Positions 35,810-45,069 of a stretch of DNA of 64,000 bases are shown piece by piece (the stretch's first letter is position 1; each line of letters begins with the position of its first letter). The notes beneath the pieces are model-generated. The model was not told the DNA's origin. It made no database searches and saw only the letters and a program-made list of their open reading frames with translations. Origin of the DNA: Acidobacteriota bacterium (GTDB lineage Bacteria; Acidobacteriota; Polarisedimenticolia; J045). The stretch spans positions 31,600-95,599 of the forward strand of contig JAUZRX010000004.1 of the NCBI GenBank assembly GCA_030949985.1, given 5' to 3'. A program made the position numbers and the translations under genes.

Positions 35810-37231
35810 ATGCCCACCGAACACCGCCGCACACGTATCGTCGCCACACTCGGTCCGGCTTCCTCCGACGGCCGCACCATCGCCCGCCTGATCCGGGCGG
35901 GCGTCGACGTGGCCCGACTCAACATGAGCCATGGCGATCACGGCTCCCACGGAGCGCTGATCCGCGAGATCCGGCGCCAGGCCCGCCGACTGGGACGTCC
36001 CGTGGGCATCATGGCCGACCTCCAGGGCCCCAAGGTGCGTCTCGGCCGCTTCGACGGACCGGTCACCCTGCGGCGCGGGGCGGTGCTGACCCTCACCACC
36101 CGGACCCGAGAGACGAACCCCGCCAAGCTGATCCTCCCCGTGGACTACCGGCACCTGCCCGAAGAGACGGCCGAGGGGCACGAGATCCTGCTGGCCGACG
36201 GGGCGGTGCGCCTCCAGGTGAACCGGGTCCACGGCCATCGGGTCTCTTGCACCGTGCTCGAAGGCCGCACCCTGCTGCCGCGGGCGGGTTTTTCTCTGCC
36301 CCAGGCCACCGCCGTCCGCTCGCCCCTGACCACCAAGGACCGGAGGGACCTGGCCTTCGCCATCGAGTCCGACGTGGATTTCATCGCCCTGTCCTTCGTC
36401 CGGCGGGCGGAAGACGTGGCCGAAGCGCAGAAGCTGATCCGGCGCCGGGGCGGCAGGCAGAAGCTCGTGGCCAAGATCGAAACGGTGCCCGCGGTGCGGA
36501 ACCTCGACGGGATCATCTCCGGATCCGACGCGGTGATGGTGGCCCGGGGAGACCTGGGGGTGGAGTTGCCCCCCGAACAGGTGCCCATCGAGCAGAAGCG
36601 GATCATCGGCGCCTGCAACGCCGCGGGAAAGCCCGTGATCACCGCCACCCAGATGCTCGAGTCCATGCGCTCGACGAGCCGGCCGACCCGTGCGGAAGCC
36701 TCCGACGTGGCCAACGCGGTGCTCGACGGCACCTGGGCGGTGATGCTCTCGGCCGAGACCGCCTCGGGGGAATACCCGGTCGAGTCGGTGAAAATGATGG
36801 ACCGCATCGCCCGGGAGGCCGAGGGCTACTTCAACCTCGTGCCCCGGCGGCGCGGCCCCCAGCTCGCCCTGTCGGTGTCGGAAGGCATCGCCGAAGCCGG
36901 GGGCTGGATCGCCTTCGACGTCGGGGCGGTGGCGATCGTCGCGCTGACACGCAGCGGGGCGACGGCCCGCCAGGTGGCCCGTTTCCAGCCCTCCCTGCCG
37001 GTCTTCGCCTACACCCCCGATCGGCAGGTGCTGCGGCAAATGACCCTGCTGCGGGGTGTCATCCCCCGCCCCCTGGCGGAGCAGAAGAGCTTTCGCCGCG
37101 CGGTACTCAAGGCCGCCGCAGACCTGCGACGCCGCCGTGAGGTCGGCCGCGGAGACCTGATCGTCGTGCTCGGAGGCGACCCCCACGAACCGATGGGAGT
37201 GACCAACCGACTCGTGGTCCACCGCTGCTGA
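35810..37231 (+). CDS. pyk: Pyruvate kinase
   Basis: This 473-residue protein makes pyruvate and ATP from phosphoenolpyruvate and ADP, the last step of glycolysis, in the cytosol. The (beta/alpha)8 barrel shows VDVARLNMSHG, DLQGPKVRLG, AKIETVPAV (the E-T segment after the catalytic Lys) and MVARGDLGVELP. SAETASGEYPVES follows, and the C-terminal regulatory domain ends in VVHRC. Length and motifs are standard. The start is an ATG at 35810. It is divergent from the kinase-pseudokinase gene with an ~110-base spacer, so shared regulation is possible. No other glycolytic gene is in the window. Confidence 0.95.
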   Translation: MPTEHRRTRIVATLGPASSDGRTIARLIRAGVDVARLNMSHGDHGSHGALIREIRRQARRLGRPVGIMADLQGPKVRLGRFDGPVTLRRGAVLTLTTRTRETNPAKLILPVDYRHLPEETAEGHEILLADGAVRLQVNRVHGHRVSCTVLEGRTLLPRAGFSLPQATAVRSPLTTKDRRDLAFAIESDVDFIALSFVRRAEDVAEAQKLIRRRGGRQKLVAKIETVPAVRNLDGIISGSDAVMVARGDLGVELPPEQVPIEQKRIIGACNAAGKPVITATQMLESMRSTSRPTRAEASDVANAVLDGTWAVMLSAETASGEYPVESVKMMDRIAREAEGYFNLVPRRRGPQLALSVSEGIAEAGGWIAFDVGAVAIVALTRSGATARQVARFQPSLPVFAYTPDRQVLRQMTLLRGVIPRPLAEQKSFRRAVLKAAADLRRRREVGRGDLIVVLGGDPHEPMGVTNRLVVHRC

Positions 37232-37540
37232 CGGCCCGTCCCCCAGGCCGCGCCGTCCGCCGGCGCGCTGCTGCTGTGCATGCGCCGCATCCCCTGCCGG
37301 CCGCATCTGGCACGACCGGCCGCATCCCGGTAAATCCTATCCCGCAACGTGGCCAGCCCGATGGCGAGGTGGCAGAGGGGGAATGCGCCGGGCTCCGGCA
37401 GGATCGTTCGCCTCCCCCCGGGGCGGCGGATCCGGGGACGGGAAAACGGGAACTCGAGGCGAGCGGTACGGACCCTCGTTTCCCCGCCCCCGGCTGCCGG
37501 AGCCCGCTTTCTTCGGGCTTGCCGGCCTCGCCCCAGGGCC
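37232..37540. other. Intergenic region between pyk and addA (convergent)
   Basis: These 309 bases hold no gene I can support. AGCCCG and CGGGCT pair across a 7-base loop at 37501-37519 and could help end transcription from either side, but no T-run follows. Nothing else recognised. Confidence 0.45.
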
Positions 37541-40500
37541 TCAGACCCGCTCCGCCACGCTCCGCGGCGCACCGACGAAGAGCAGCCAGCTCTCCTTGAC
37601 CCGGCGGCCGGCCGCCTCGAGCACCTTCCCGTAGAAAGCCACCTGGCGCGCGTGGTGAGCCGCCAGCATCCGTCGCTGCTCGTCGCTCGACCAGGCGTCC
37701 GTCTTGTAGTCGACGATCACCAGGCCCTCGGGCTCCTCGAAGGCCAGATCGATCCAGCCCTCGACGAGAATCTCCCGCGGCAGGCCGCCCCCCCCCTCCC
37801 GCCGGCGCTCCAGCATCGCCTCGACGGAAGGCGCCACATCGGGTCCCAGGTCGGCGGGATTCCCCTTGAACATCACCGGCCACTCGCACCAGCGGCGATG
37901 GCGCCAGGCCCGGGACAACAGTTCCGTCGCCAGGGCACGCCGGGCCAGGGTCGCGATCTTGCGGCATGCGCCCTCGTCGAGGTTCAGGTCCAACCCCACC
38001 CGTCTCGCCAGCAGGTCCACCCGGTCGTCGGCGGGAGGAGCCTCGCCTTCGAGAAGCCACTGCAAGAGCCGATGCAGCCCCTTGCCCAGGTCCCGGGCAC
38101 GGGGATCCCCTCCCCCGCCCCTGGCCACCGGCCCGGGGCTCCCGACGGCGGAGGGCCGGACCACCACCAGGGGACTGCCGCGCTCGAGGGCCTCCGCGCG
38201 CTGCCGCCGCCAGCGCTGCCGGGCCGCCTGGGCGGTATCCCGGTCGATGGCTCCCGCCTGACGGTCGGCACTCGCGACGGAGACCGGAGAACCGGTCGCA
38301 CAGACGACCGCGGGAGGCTCGGGGTCCCGGCCCGCGACCGCCTCGTCCACCCATGCCCGCCAGGTGGGCGACAGCGCCAGCAGTTCCTGCAAGCTGCCCG
38401 GCGCCACCTTGACCTCCCGGGAGAAACAGGGCAGGACCAGCCGCTCACAGGCCCGGGTGAGAGCCACGTAGAGCAGGCGCGCACGCTCGGCGCAGGCGAG
38501 TTCGGCCTCGGCCCGCGCCAGGGCGTCGTAGTCGCGGCTGACCAGGAAAGAACTGAAACCGGCCTCCACCCGGCGAGTGTGCCGGTCGATCAGCACCGTC
38601 TCGCGCCTGCCGCCGCGCCGGTGATGGGTGGCGAAGAGAGCCACCACCCGCCATTCGAGGCCCTTGGCGCCGTGGATCGTCAGCAGGCTGACCCGCGACT
38701 CGTCCTCCGCGGCCGGGGATTCGGACTCGCGGGCGGCGTCTTTCTCGGTGCGCTCCCACAGCCAGCGGACGAAGTCCTCCAGCCCGTAGCCGCCCTCCCG
38801 CCAGTGGGCCCTGGCCTGGTCGAGGAGCTTGAGCACGTTGGCCGCCGCCCGTCGCCCACCGGGAACCAGCTCGAGGAGGACGAGAAAACGCGTCTCCCGC
38901 AGGACTCGTTCCATCAGCTCCGGCGGGGGGATCTCCCCCGCCAGGCGATGCCAGCCGGCCAGGGTGACCAGCGCCTCGTTCACCGCCGCCACCCCTGCCG
39001 CGGGCGCGCTCCCCTCGAGCCAGGCCGCGGGACGGAAAGTGCCTCCCTCGGAGCGATGCACGGCCAGGATCTCGTCGGAGAGCGCCAGCAGCCGGCTGCG
39101 CAGAGCGCCGACCGCCAGCTCTTCGCTGTCGGGATCGGCGACGGCGCCGAGAACCAGTGCCAGTTCCGCCACCTCCACCCGGTGGAAGAAGTCCTGGGAC
39201 TTCTCCCGCCGGCAGGGCAGGCCCACCTCGGCCAGGGCCTGCTCGAGGACCCCCACGCGGGTCGAAACCGGAAAGAGCACCGCCATCTCCCGGGCCTCGA
39301 CGCCCATCTCTTCCCGGGCCCGCAACAGTTCCCGGGCCACCACCCGGGCTTCCTCCCGCGCCACCCCGTCGGCGTCGGAGCAGGCCTCCGCGTCGAGGGG
39401 GGCGAGAACCAGCGCCGGACCGGGGGTGACCGGCTCGCCGGGCGACTCGAGAGCCCGCCAGGGAGCCTGTCCGGCAGGCCACTGCTGCGGCGCGAAGATC
39501 TCGCCACCCACCCGGTTGACCACGTCCAGCAGCGCCGGGGTGGAGCGGAAGTTGACGGTGATCTCCACCTTGGCGCCCCGATCCTCGAGCCGGCCGACTT
39601 CGGTGGAGTAGGTCGTCACGTCGGCGCGCCTGAAGCGGTAGATCGACTGCTTGGGATCGCCGACGAGGAAGAGCGTCGGTGGATCCTCCCCCTCCATCAG
39701 CAGGTGAAGGATTTCCACCTGCAGAGGGTCGGTGTCCTGGAACTCGTCGACGAGCAGCGCCCTTATCTGTCGGCGCACCCGGGCGCGCACCTCCCGGTCG
39801 CGGGCCAGCAGGTCCCGCGTGAACACCAGCAGGTCGTCATGGGAAAGGCACCCGGCCTCGCGCCGGCGCTCCGCCGCCCAGCCCTGGAAGGCCGCCAGCA
39901 CCTTGAGCGCGCGTTCGACCAGCGGCGCGAAACGGCGGCGCAGCCGCGCCGGCAATTCCTCGTCACGCCAGACCTTGAACTCCCGCTTGATCGTCCCCAG
40001 CTCGCCCTTCCGGCTTCCCCGGTTGACACCCGCCAGGCGGCTGCTGCTCTGTTCGTAGATCGAAAGCAGCCAGCGGGTGCGGGCCTCGGGCGGCAAAACG
40101 CCCACCTCGTCCAGCCTGGCCTCGAGGGCCTCCAGCTCTCGCACGAAGCCATCGGTTTCTTCCGCGCCGGCCCGGCGGCAGCGTTCGAGGAAGCCGCGCA
40201 CGCTCGAGCCCAGGTACTCCCACAGGCCTTCGTCGTCCGCGATCTTGCCGGGCACGGCCGCCGGCCGCGCGTCGGGAAAGGCGGCCACGCGCTGGGCCAC
40301 CAGGCGCAGGGTGTCGATCTCCACGCCCCAGGAGAGCAGGTCGAGCAGGCTGCCTGCCCGTTGCCCATCTTCCAGCGTCTCGAGCAGCCACTGCTCGAAG
40401 GCTTCCGGACCCAGGCGCCGGCCCAGGCCCTCGTCTTCGACGGCGAAGCCCGGATCGACCCCGGCTTCCAGGGGATGGGCGGCGAGAATCCCGCGGCAGA

Positions 40501-40825
40501 AGGAATGGATCGTCGATACGCGGGCCAGCGACAGCTCCGCCCGGGCGCGACGCAGGTGCCCGGCGGCATCGCCCCGGGCGGCGGCCTGGGCCTGGGCCAC
40601 CGCCCTTCTCAGGCGCACGCGCAGCTCACCGGCCGCCTTGCGGGTGAAGGTGATGGCCACCAGCTCGGCGGCCCGAAAGCGCCCCGCCGCCAGGCCGTGC
40701 ACCGCCCGGTCGACGAGCAACGTGGTCTTGCCGGTTCCCGCTCCCGCCTCCACCGCGAGGGCCTCGGCCCAGTCCAGGCGGGCGCGCTCCCGGGCGGCGG
40801 CATCGGCAAGGGGCGGGACAGGCAT
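37541..40825 (-). CDS. addA: AddA-like UvrD/RecB-family helicase-nuclease
   Basis: This 1094-residue protein has a superfamily 1 helicase core: Walker A (AGAGTGKT, ~26-33), LVDEFQDTD (Walker B region) with DQ/E residues, GDPKQSIYRFR (motif III), LTIHGAKGLEWRVV (motif V region) and VALTRA (motif VI). The C-terminus carries a RecB/Cas4-type nuclease (LAFEEPEGLVIVDYKTD) with the D...D-x-K pattern. It fits AddA, which with AddB resects double-strand DNA ends and reads Chi-like sites before recombination. The order on the minus strand is addB, VLRF1-like, then addA after an inverted SnoaL-like gene. The start is an ATG at 40825. An alternative name is a RecB-like exonuclease V beta chain. Confidence 0.87.
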   Translation of the reverse strand: MPVPPLADAAARERARLDWAEALAVEAGAGTGKTTLLVDRAVHGLAAGRFRAAELVAITFTRKAAGELRVRLRRAVAQAQAAARGDAAGHLRRARAELSLARVSTIHSFCRGILAAHPLEAGVDPGFAVEDEGLGRRLGPEAFEQWLLETLEDGQRAGSLLDLLSWGVEIDTLRLVAQRVAAFPDARPAAVPGKIADDEGLWEYLGSSVRGFLERCRRAGAEETDGFVRELEALEARLDEVGVLPPEARTRWLLSIYEQSSSRLAGVNRGSRKGELGTIKREFKVWRDEELPARLRRRFAPLVERALKVLAAFQGWAAERRREAGCLSHDDLLVFTRDLLARDREVRARVRRQIRALLVDEFQDTDPLQVEILHLLMEGEDPPTLFLVGDPKQSIYRFRRADVTTYSTEVGRLEDRGAKVEITVNFRSTPALLDVVNRVGGEIFAPQQWPAGQAPWRALESPGEPVTPGPALVLAPLDAEACSDADGVAREEARVVARELLRAREEMGVEAREMAVLFPVSTRVGVLEQALAEVGLPCRREKSQDFFHRVEVAELALVLGAVADPDSEELAVGALRSRLLALSDEILAVHRSEGGTFRPAAWLEGSAPAAGVAAVNEALVTLAGWHRLAGEIPPPELMERVLRETRFLVLLELVPGGRRAAANVLKLLDQARAHWREGGYGLEDFVRWLWERTEKDAARESESPAAEDESRVSLLTIHGAKGLEWRVVALFATHHRRGGRRETVLIDRHTRRVEAGFSSFLVSRDYDALARAEAELACAERARLLYVALTRACERLVLPCFSREVKVAPGSLQELLALSPTWRAWVDEAVAGRDPEPPAVVCATGSPVSVASADRQAGAIDRDTAQAARQRWRRQRAEALERGSPLVVVRPSAVGSPGPVARGGGGDPRARDLGKGLHRLLQWLLEGEAPPADDRVDLLARRVGLDLNLDEGACRKIATLARRALATELLSRAWRHRRWCEWPVMFKGNPADLGPDVAPSVEAMLERRREGGGGLPREILVEGWIDLAFEEPEGLVIVDYKTDAWSSDEQRRMLAAHHARQVAFYGKVLEAAGRRVKESWLLFVGAPRSVAERV

Positions 40826-40943
40826 GCTCGGAGCCTCCGGGGCCGGCGGCTGCGCCGGCGCGTTCTTGGGTTCATCATGCCATGCCACCCGATCCGCGAC
40901 GCCCGGATCGACGCGCGCTCCGTTGAGCTGCCAGGAGACGGCC

Positions 40944-41366
40944 ATGGCTGACCACCCCTTCGCCCGCGAATTCGTGGCCCTGCTGGGCGCCACCCAGCAG
41001 GCCTACGAGAAGCGGCAACTCGACACCTACCTGGCGGGCTTCGCGCCGGAGTACCGCTCGGTGATCCTCGGCACACCGGGCCAGGAAGATTTCACGGGCC
41101 TGCGGAAGAAGATCGCCCGAGACCTCGAGCGCTTCGATCTGCTCGAAATGCGCTTCACCCTGCTCGATGAGTGGTACGCGGGCGAGACCGGCTTCGCTCA
41201 TCTGCAATACCGCACCCGCCTGCGGGACGAGCACGGCCGGGAGATCATCGACCAGCGCCGCAACATCATCGTCGGCCGGCACCTGGGAGACGGGCGGTGG
41301 CAGATCCTGAGCAAGATCGTCGTCGAAGCGCACACCGAGGTTCTCGAACGACGACCCCACGGCTAG
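40944..41366 (+). CDS. SnoaL/NTF2-like small protein
   Basis: This 140-residue protein has an N-terminal helix pair and a curved beta-sheet (ILSKIVVEAHTEVLERRP end strand) that match SnoaL/DUF4440-type folds, which often serve as small enzymes or ligand binders. AGGAG lies 6 bases before the ATG at 40944. It sits in the opposite orientation between the VLRF1-like and addA genes. No catalytic residue set is recognised, so function is open. Confidence 0.6.
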   Translation: MADHPFAREFVALLGATQQAYEKRQLDTYLAGFAPEYRSVILGTPGQEDFTGLRKKIARDLERFDLLEMRFTLLDEWYAGETGFAHLQYRTRLRDEHGREIIDQRRNIIVGRHLGDGRWQILSKIVVEAHTEVLERRPHG

Positions 41367-41408
41367 CCACCCGCCCGAAAAAACCGCTTTCGCGCGCGGG
41401 GCCGCCTC

Positions 41409-42065
41409 TCACACCCGGCGCAGGATCTTCCCGTAGCTCATGCGGCGATAGGTGGCCAGCAGAACCTTCGTCGTCGGCACGGGAAGATCCAGCGGAATCT
41501 TGATCCAGGCGCCGGGATCGCCGACGGGAGGCGGCACCTTCGCCGCGAAGAGTTCCGACCACAGGCGAACGGGAGCATTATAGAAAACCTCTCCGGGCAC
41601 ACCGAACCGGTTGACCCAGCCGGCCAGGCGCTGGTTGATCTCGACCAGCATGGCGCGGGCGTTGCGCAACCGGAGCCGTGAGCCCAGGCGCGATTTTCCC
41701 CGCGTCCGGAGGTAGAGCGGCTGGGCCCGGCCACGCCCCCGCACCACGTACTTCTTCAAGCTCTTGGTGACGACCGTCTCCCCTGCCGAGAAAACGCCCA
41801 GGGCCGCCGCTCCCGCCTGGAGCAGGACAACATGTTGCAAAGGCGGTGCCTCGGGCAGACCGGCGAGATACGACTGCATGTCGGTCACGCCCCGCGGGAC
41901 GGGAAACACCAGCGGCGGGACAACCACCAGGCCGCACGGCGCAGAGAAACGACCCCGGTCGTCGAGAGTCAACCCGTCGCGCCCGGCAAGTTCCTCGAGT
42001 GCCGGCCGGGTCTGGTCCCAGAAGAAGGTCGCCACCGTTCGCTCGACCACGGCCCGAACTCTCAT
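41409..42065 (-). CDS. Vms1/ANKZF1-type release-factor-like (VLRF1) domain protein
   Basis: This 218-residue protein has a core at ~78-150 that resembles the VLRF1 peptidyl-tRNA-release domain of eukaryotic Vms1/ANKZF1: VVLLQAGAAALGVF, then KKYVVRGRGRAQPLYLR with Q115 at the place of the catalytic glutamine. A basic loop (RTRGKSRLGSRLRLRNA) precedes a helix. Known proteins of this type release nascent chains from stalled ribosomes. The N-terminal ~75 residues and the C-terminal part look unique. The gene follows addB by 34 bases and may be co-transcribed with it. The assignment is by pattern, not a search; a domain-profile match to VLRF1/eRF1 families would confirm it. Confidence 0.55.
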   Translation of the reverse strand: MRVRAVVERTVATFFWDQTRPALEELAGRDGLTLDDRGRFSAPCGLVVVPPLVFPVPRGVTDMQSYLAGLPEAPPLQHVVLLQAGAAALGVFSAGETVVTKSLKKYVVRGRGRAQPLYLRTRGKSRLGSRLRLRNARAMLVEINQRLAGWVNRFGVPGEVFYNAPVRLWSELFAAKVPPPVGDPGAWIKIPLDLPVPTTKVLLATYRRMSYGKILRRV

Positions 42066-42099
42066 CGCCAGCCGCTCGGCCCGCCGCCGGACGGCCCGG

Positions 42100-45069
42100 T
42101 CACGGGTGATCCTGCGCCAGCTGCCGGTGACGCCGGCAAACCGGATCTTCCGCGATCTGTTCCCCGATGCGGGCGACGCCGGGACCGCAGATTCTCCGGT
42201 AGTCGCAGTAACGGCAGTTCTCGCCCCCCTTGGGCATCGGCGGCAACTCGCCCCGCCGGGCGAAATCCAGCACCTTCCCCACCACCGTCACCAGTTCCTG
42301 CTTCCTTTCCACCAGGGCTTGTCGTTCGATCACGATGTTCTTCTGCGCCCCGCGGAGAAACGCGTAGCGCACCCTCTGCACCCGCGGGATCTCCTCGCGA
42401 TGGGTCAGCAGCCAGGCGTAGAGCGGCAATTGCAGGCAACGCCCCCCGGCGAAGAGTCCCTTCCCGCTCGAGGGGTAGTGCTGCCCCTTGGACCACTTGT
42501 AGTCGACGATTTCCACGTTGCCGGCGGTGTCCCTGTCGACGCGATCGGGCCGACCGACGATGCGCACCACGGCGTCGGCCACCTCCAGCTCGCCGACGTA
42601 CTCTTCTTCCGTGCCGGCGACGCGCACGTCGCGACCGGACAACATCGCCAACTCGCCGAGCAGGAAACCCAGCAGTTCCCGTTCGAGCCGGCGGGCCGAT
42701 GCGTTCCACAGGGGCCCGCTCGCGTCGACCGCGCCACGCTTCAGTTCCTGGAGGCGGATGCGAATCCAACGCGTCAGTCGCTGGGGCCAGGGCTCGTCGG
42801 GGCGCCGGTCTTCCCGGGGCCGGAAGAAATCCTCGAGCACTCGATGAGCCAGCGAACCCATCTCGCGCGCGTCGGGAGCCAGGGGGGCGGCATCGATCGG
42901 CGGGCGGATCTTCAGGACCCCGCGCAGGAAGAAGCGGAAGGGGCAGGTGGCTATTTCCTCCAGGTCGGTGGGCGTCACCTGCCCGGGCGTCCAGCGCGCC
43001 GCGCCGATCATCCCCAGGTACTCGTTCAGGCGCCGCCCGCGATAGCGTCCACGGTCGGCGCGCAAGCGGCGCGCGAGGGCCGCGTCCGGCTCGAGGGCCC
43101 GTCGCCCCCCCGGGGTCCGCGCCAGGGCCAGGTCGAATTCCATCGGGTCGAGAAGGCAGCGTTCGGAGTCGTCGAGCGCCGGCGGCTCGCCGGGCACCCG
43201 CAGGACCACGGGATTCGAAGCGGGGTCGCGCGCATCGAGAGCCCGGCCACTGCGCTCTTCGATCAAGCGCGCCAGGGGCTCGGCAGGGAAAAGAATATTC
43301 CCCTGGGCGTCGTCGGTCCGCGCCCAGCTCAGGGTGATGCGTTCGGCCACCGCCAGCCCGAGGCGAAAAAGAAGGTCCTGTTCGATGAACCGTTCCCGGG
43401 CCATGGGCAGGGGGCTGCCGGCGTCCTGGCTCAGGCGGCGGCGGGTCTCCTCGTCGAGCACCGGATCTTCCTCGCCGGGAGGCAGGAAGGTCTCGTGGGC
43501 CAGGCCCGTCAGCCACACCGCGTCGGCCGCCAGGCCCCGGGCGCGGTTCCACTCGACGATCAGCACCCCTTCGGCCAGCGACCGCCGGTCCGCGCCCGGG
43601 GGAGGCTCCAGCGCGAGGGCCTGGCAGCGCTGACGCCAGATCTCGACCACCGTCTCGGGACGGGGAGGAATGCCGAGACGCTCGAAAGCGGCGAGTTCGG
43701 CGGCCGATCGGCGCAGCGCCGGCATCAGCACATCGGGCCACTCCACCGCTTCCACGAAGACCACCAGGGCGTGGGCGGCGCTCGACCAGCTCGATCCCAC
43801 GAAGGCCTGCTCGAGACCGCGCCGCAGATGACCGGCGGCCTCGAGCCAGCGTCGCACCAGCCCGCCGAGGGCGTTCCTGCTGTCCGTGTCGTCCCGCCGC
43901 TGCCGGGCCCACCTGTCCAGGCACTCGGGGACTTCCTCCACCCGACGAGCCCCCGCCGCACGCAGCAGCGCCACTGCCCGATACGAGGGCGCGACACCCG
44001 CCGCGGCGGCCAGGGCTCCGACCATCGTCGCCATTTCCGGCTCGCCGCCCTCGCCCCGCAACAGGGCGGCCACGGCCGCGACCAACCGGCCGGCAGGTGT
44101 CGCCCCGAGGCACGACTCCCCCTCGCCCACGACGGGAATGCCCGCACGGCGAAACTCGTCGCGGAAAAGGCTCTCCTGTGCCGCCGGGGCCGCCAGCAAC
44201 ACCGCCATTTCTCCGAAGGGCACGCCCTGCCCCGCGGCGGCGAGGACCTCGCGCGCCACCTCCCGGGCCTCGGCCCGTTCTCCCGGACAGGCCACGATGC
44301 GCGCCGATGCGGGGGGCGCGGGGGCCATTCCCGCCGACTCGATCGCCATCCCCCGGCTCTCGGCCCAGGCCAGGGTCTGCTCGATCAACTCCCGGGAAGG
44401 AGAATCCTCCTCGGGCAGCGGGCAGAGCCAGGTCAGGGGGATCCTGGAGGCCAGATGGGCGACGAGTTCTTTCTGGGTCCCGGTCAGGTCGTAGATACCC
44501 ACCATCAGAGCGTCGTCGGCCCGGCCTGGAATCGGCCCTCCCACCGCCGCCCGGTAGACCTCCGCGTCGTCCGCCAGGCCCTGCCGGCGGAGATGCCGGT
44601 CGAAAGCCGCGAGCAGGCGCGAGAGATGCTCGAGCCGCTGCCAGCGCCGGCGCCCCACGGAGGTGGGCAGGAATTCCACGGGCAGGGAGAACATGCCCGC
44701 TTCCCGCACCTCCCGGATCGCCCGCGCCACCGCCGCCACCACGGCCGGTCGCTGGGCCGCCGCCCCGTAGGGCCCCGGGTCGCCGGCGAGCAGGTGGGCG
44801 ACGATCAGCCTGTCGGCCTGGGGCGGCAAGACACTTCGCCGCCCCCGGGGCGCGGCCATCTCCCGCGCGAGCTCGGGAAGGGTCGTGGCGCGCACGCCCG
44901 CCACCGCCCCCCCTGCCGCGAGGCTGCGCCGCAACAGGGCACGGGCCACCGGCCGGGACGTGGCGATCACCAGCCGCGAGTCCGCCGCGAGGGCCGGCGA
45001 GGCCAGCAGCTTGACGGCCATCCCCGAGAGGTACTCGGGGGGCAGGGTGATCACCCGGCTAGTCACCAC
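42100..45069 (-). CDS. addB: AddB-like PD-(D/E)XK exonuclease subunit with Fe-S site
   Basis: This 989-residue protein has a UvrD-like N-terminal half with LTGLAHETFLPPGE and no P-loop at its start, so the helicase part is probably inactive, as in many AddB/RexB proteins. The C-terminal nuclease domain has the VEIVDYKWSKG core and cysteines C952, C955 and C961 (CRYCDYRRIC). With an upstream Cys in ATCPFRFF, they form the 4Fe-4S staple typical of AddB nucleases. It works with AddA in double-strand-break repair. The GTG start at 45069 overlaps the stop of the NUDIX-MBL gene by 11 bases. Confidence 0.85.
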   Translation of the reverse strand: MVTSRVITLPPEYLSGMAVKLLASPALAADSRLVIATSRPVARALLRRSLAAGGAVAGVRATTLPELAREMAAPRGRRSVLPPQADRLIVAHLLAGDPGPYGAAAQRPAVVAAVARAIREVREAGMFSLPVEFLPTSVGRRRWQRLEHLSRLLAAFDRHLRRQGLADDAEVYRAAVGGPIPGRADDALMVGIYDLTGTQKELVAHLASRIPLTWLCPLPEEDSPSRELIEQTLAWAESRGMAIESAGMAPAPPASARIVACPGERAEAREVAREVLAAAGQGVPFGEMAVLLAAPAAQESLFRDEFRRAGIPVVGEGESCLGATPAGRLVAAVAALLRGEGGEPEMATMVGALAAAAGVAPSYRAVALLRAAGARRVEEVPECLDRWARQRRDDTDSRNALGGLVRRWLEAAGHLRRGLEQAFVGSSWSSAAHALVVFVEAVEWPDVLMPALRRSAAELAAFERLGIPPRPETVVEIWRQRCQALALEPPPGADRRSLAEGVLIVEWNRARGLAADAVWLTGLAHETFLPPGEEDPVLDEETRRRLSQDAGSPLPMARERFIEQDLLFRLGLAVAERITLSWARTDDAQGNILFPAEPLARLIEERSGRALDARDPASNPVVLRVPGEPPALDDSERCLLDPMEFDLALARTPGGRRALEPDAALARRLRADRGRYRGRRLNEYLGMIGAARWTPGQVTPTDLEEIATCPFRFFLRGVLKIRPPIDAAPLAPDAREMGSLAHRVLEDFFRPREDRRPDEPWPQRLTRWIRIRLQELKRGAVDASGPLWNASARRLERELLGFLLGELAMLSGRDVRVAGTEEEYVGELEVADAVVRIVGRPDRVDRDTAGNVEIVDYKWSKGQHYPSSGKGLFAGGRCLQLPLYAWLLTHREEIPRVQRVRYAFLRGAQKNIVIERQALVERKQELVTVVGKVLDFARRGELPPMPKGGENCRYCDYRRICGPGVARIGEQIAEDPVCRRHRQLAQDHP

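Noticed and set aside
37232..37540. Possible structured RNA between pyk and addA
   Set aside because: Only one short hairpin is evident; no match to 6S RNA, tmRNA or riboswitch consensus could be shown by eye.
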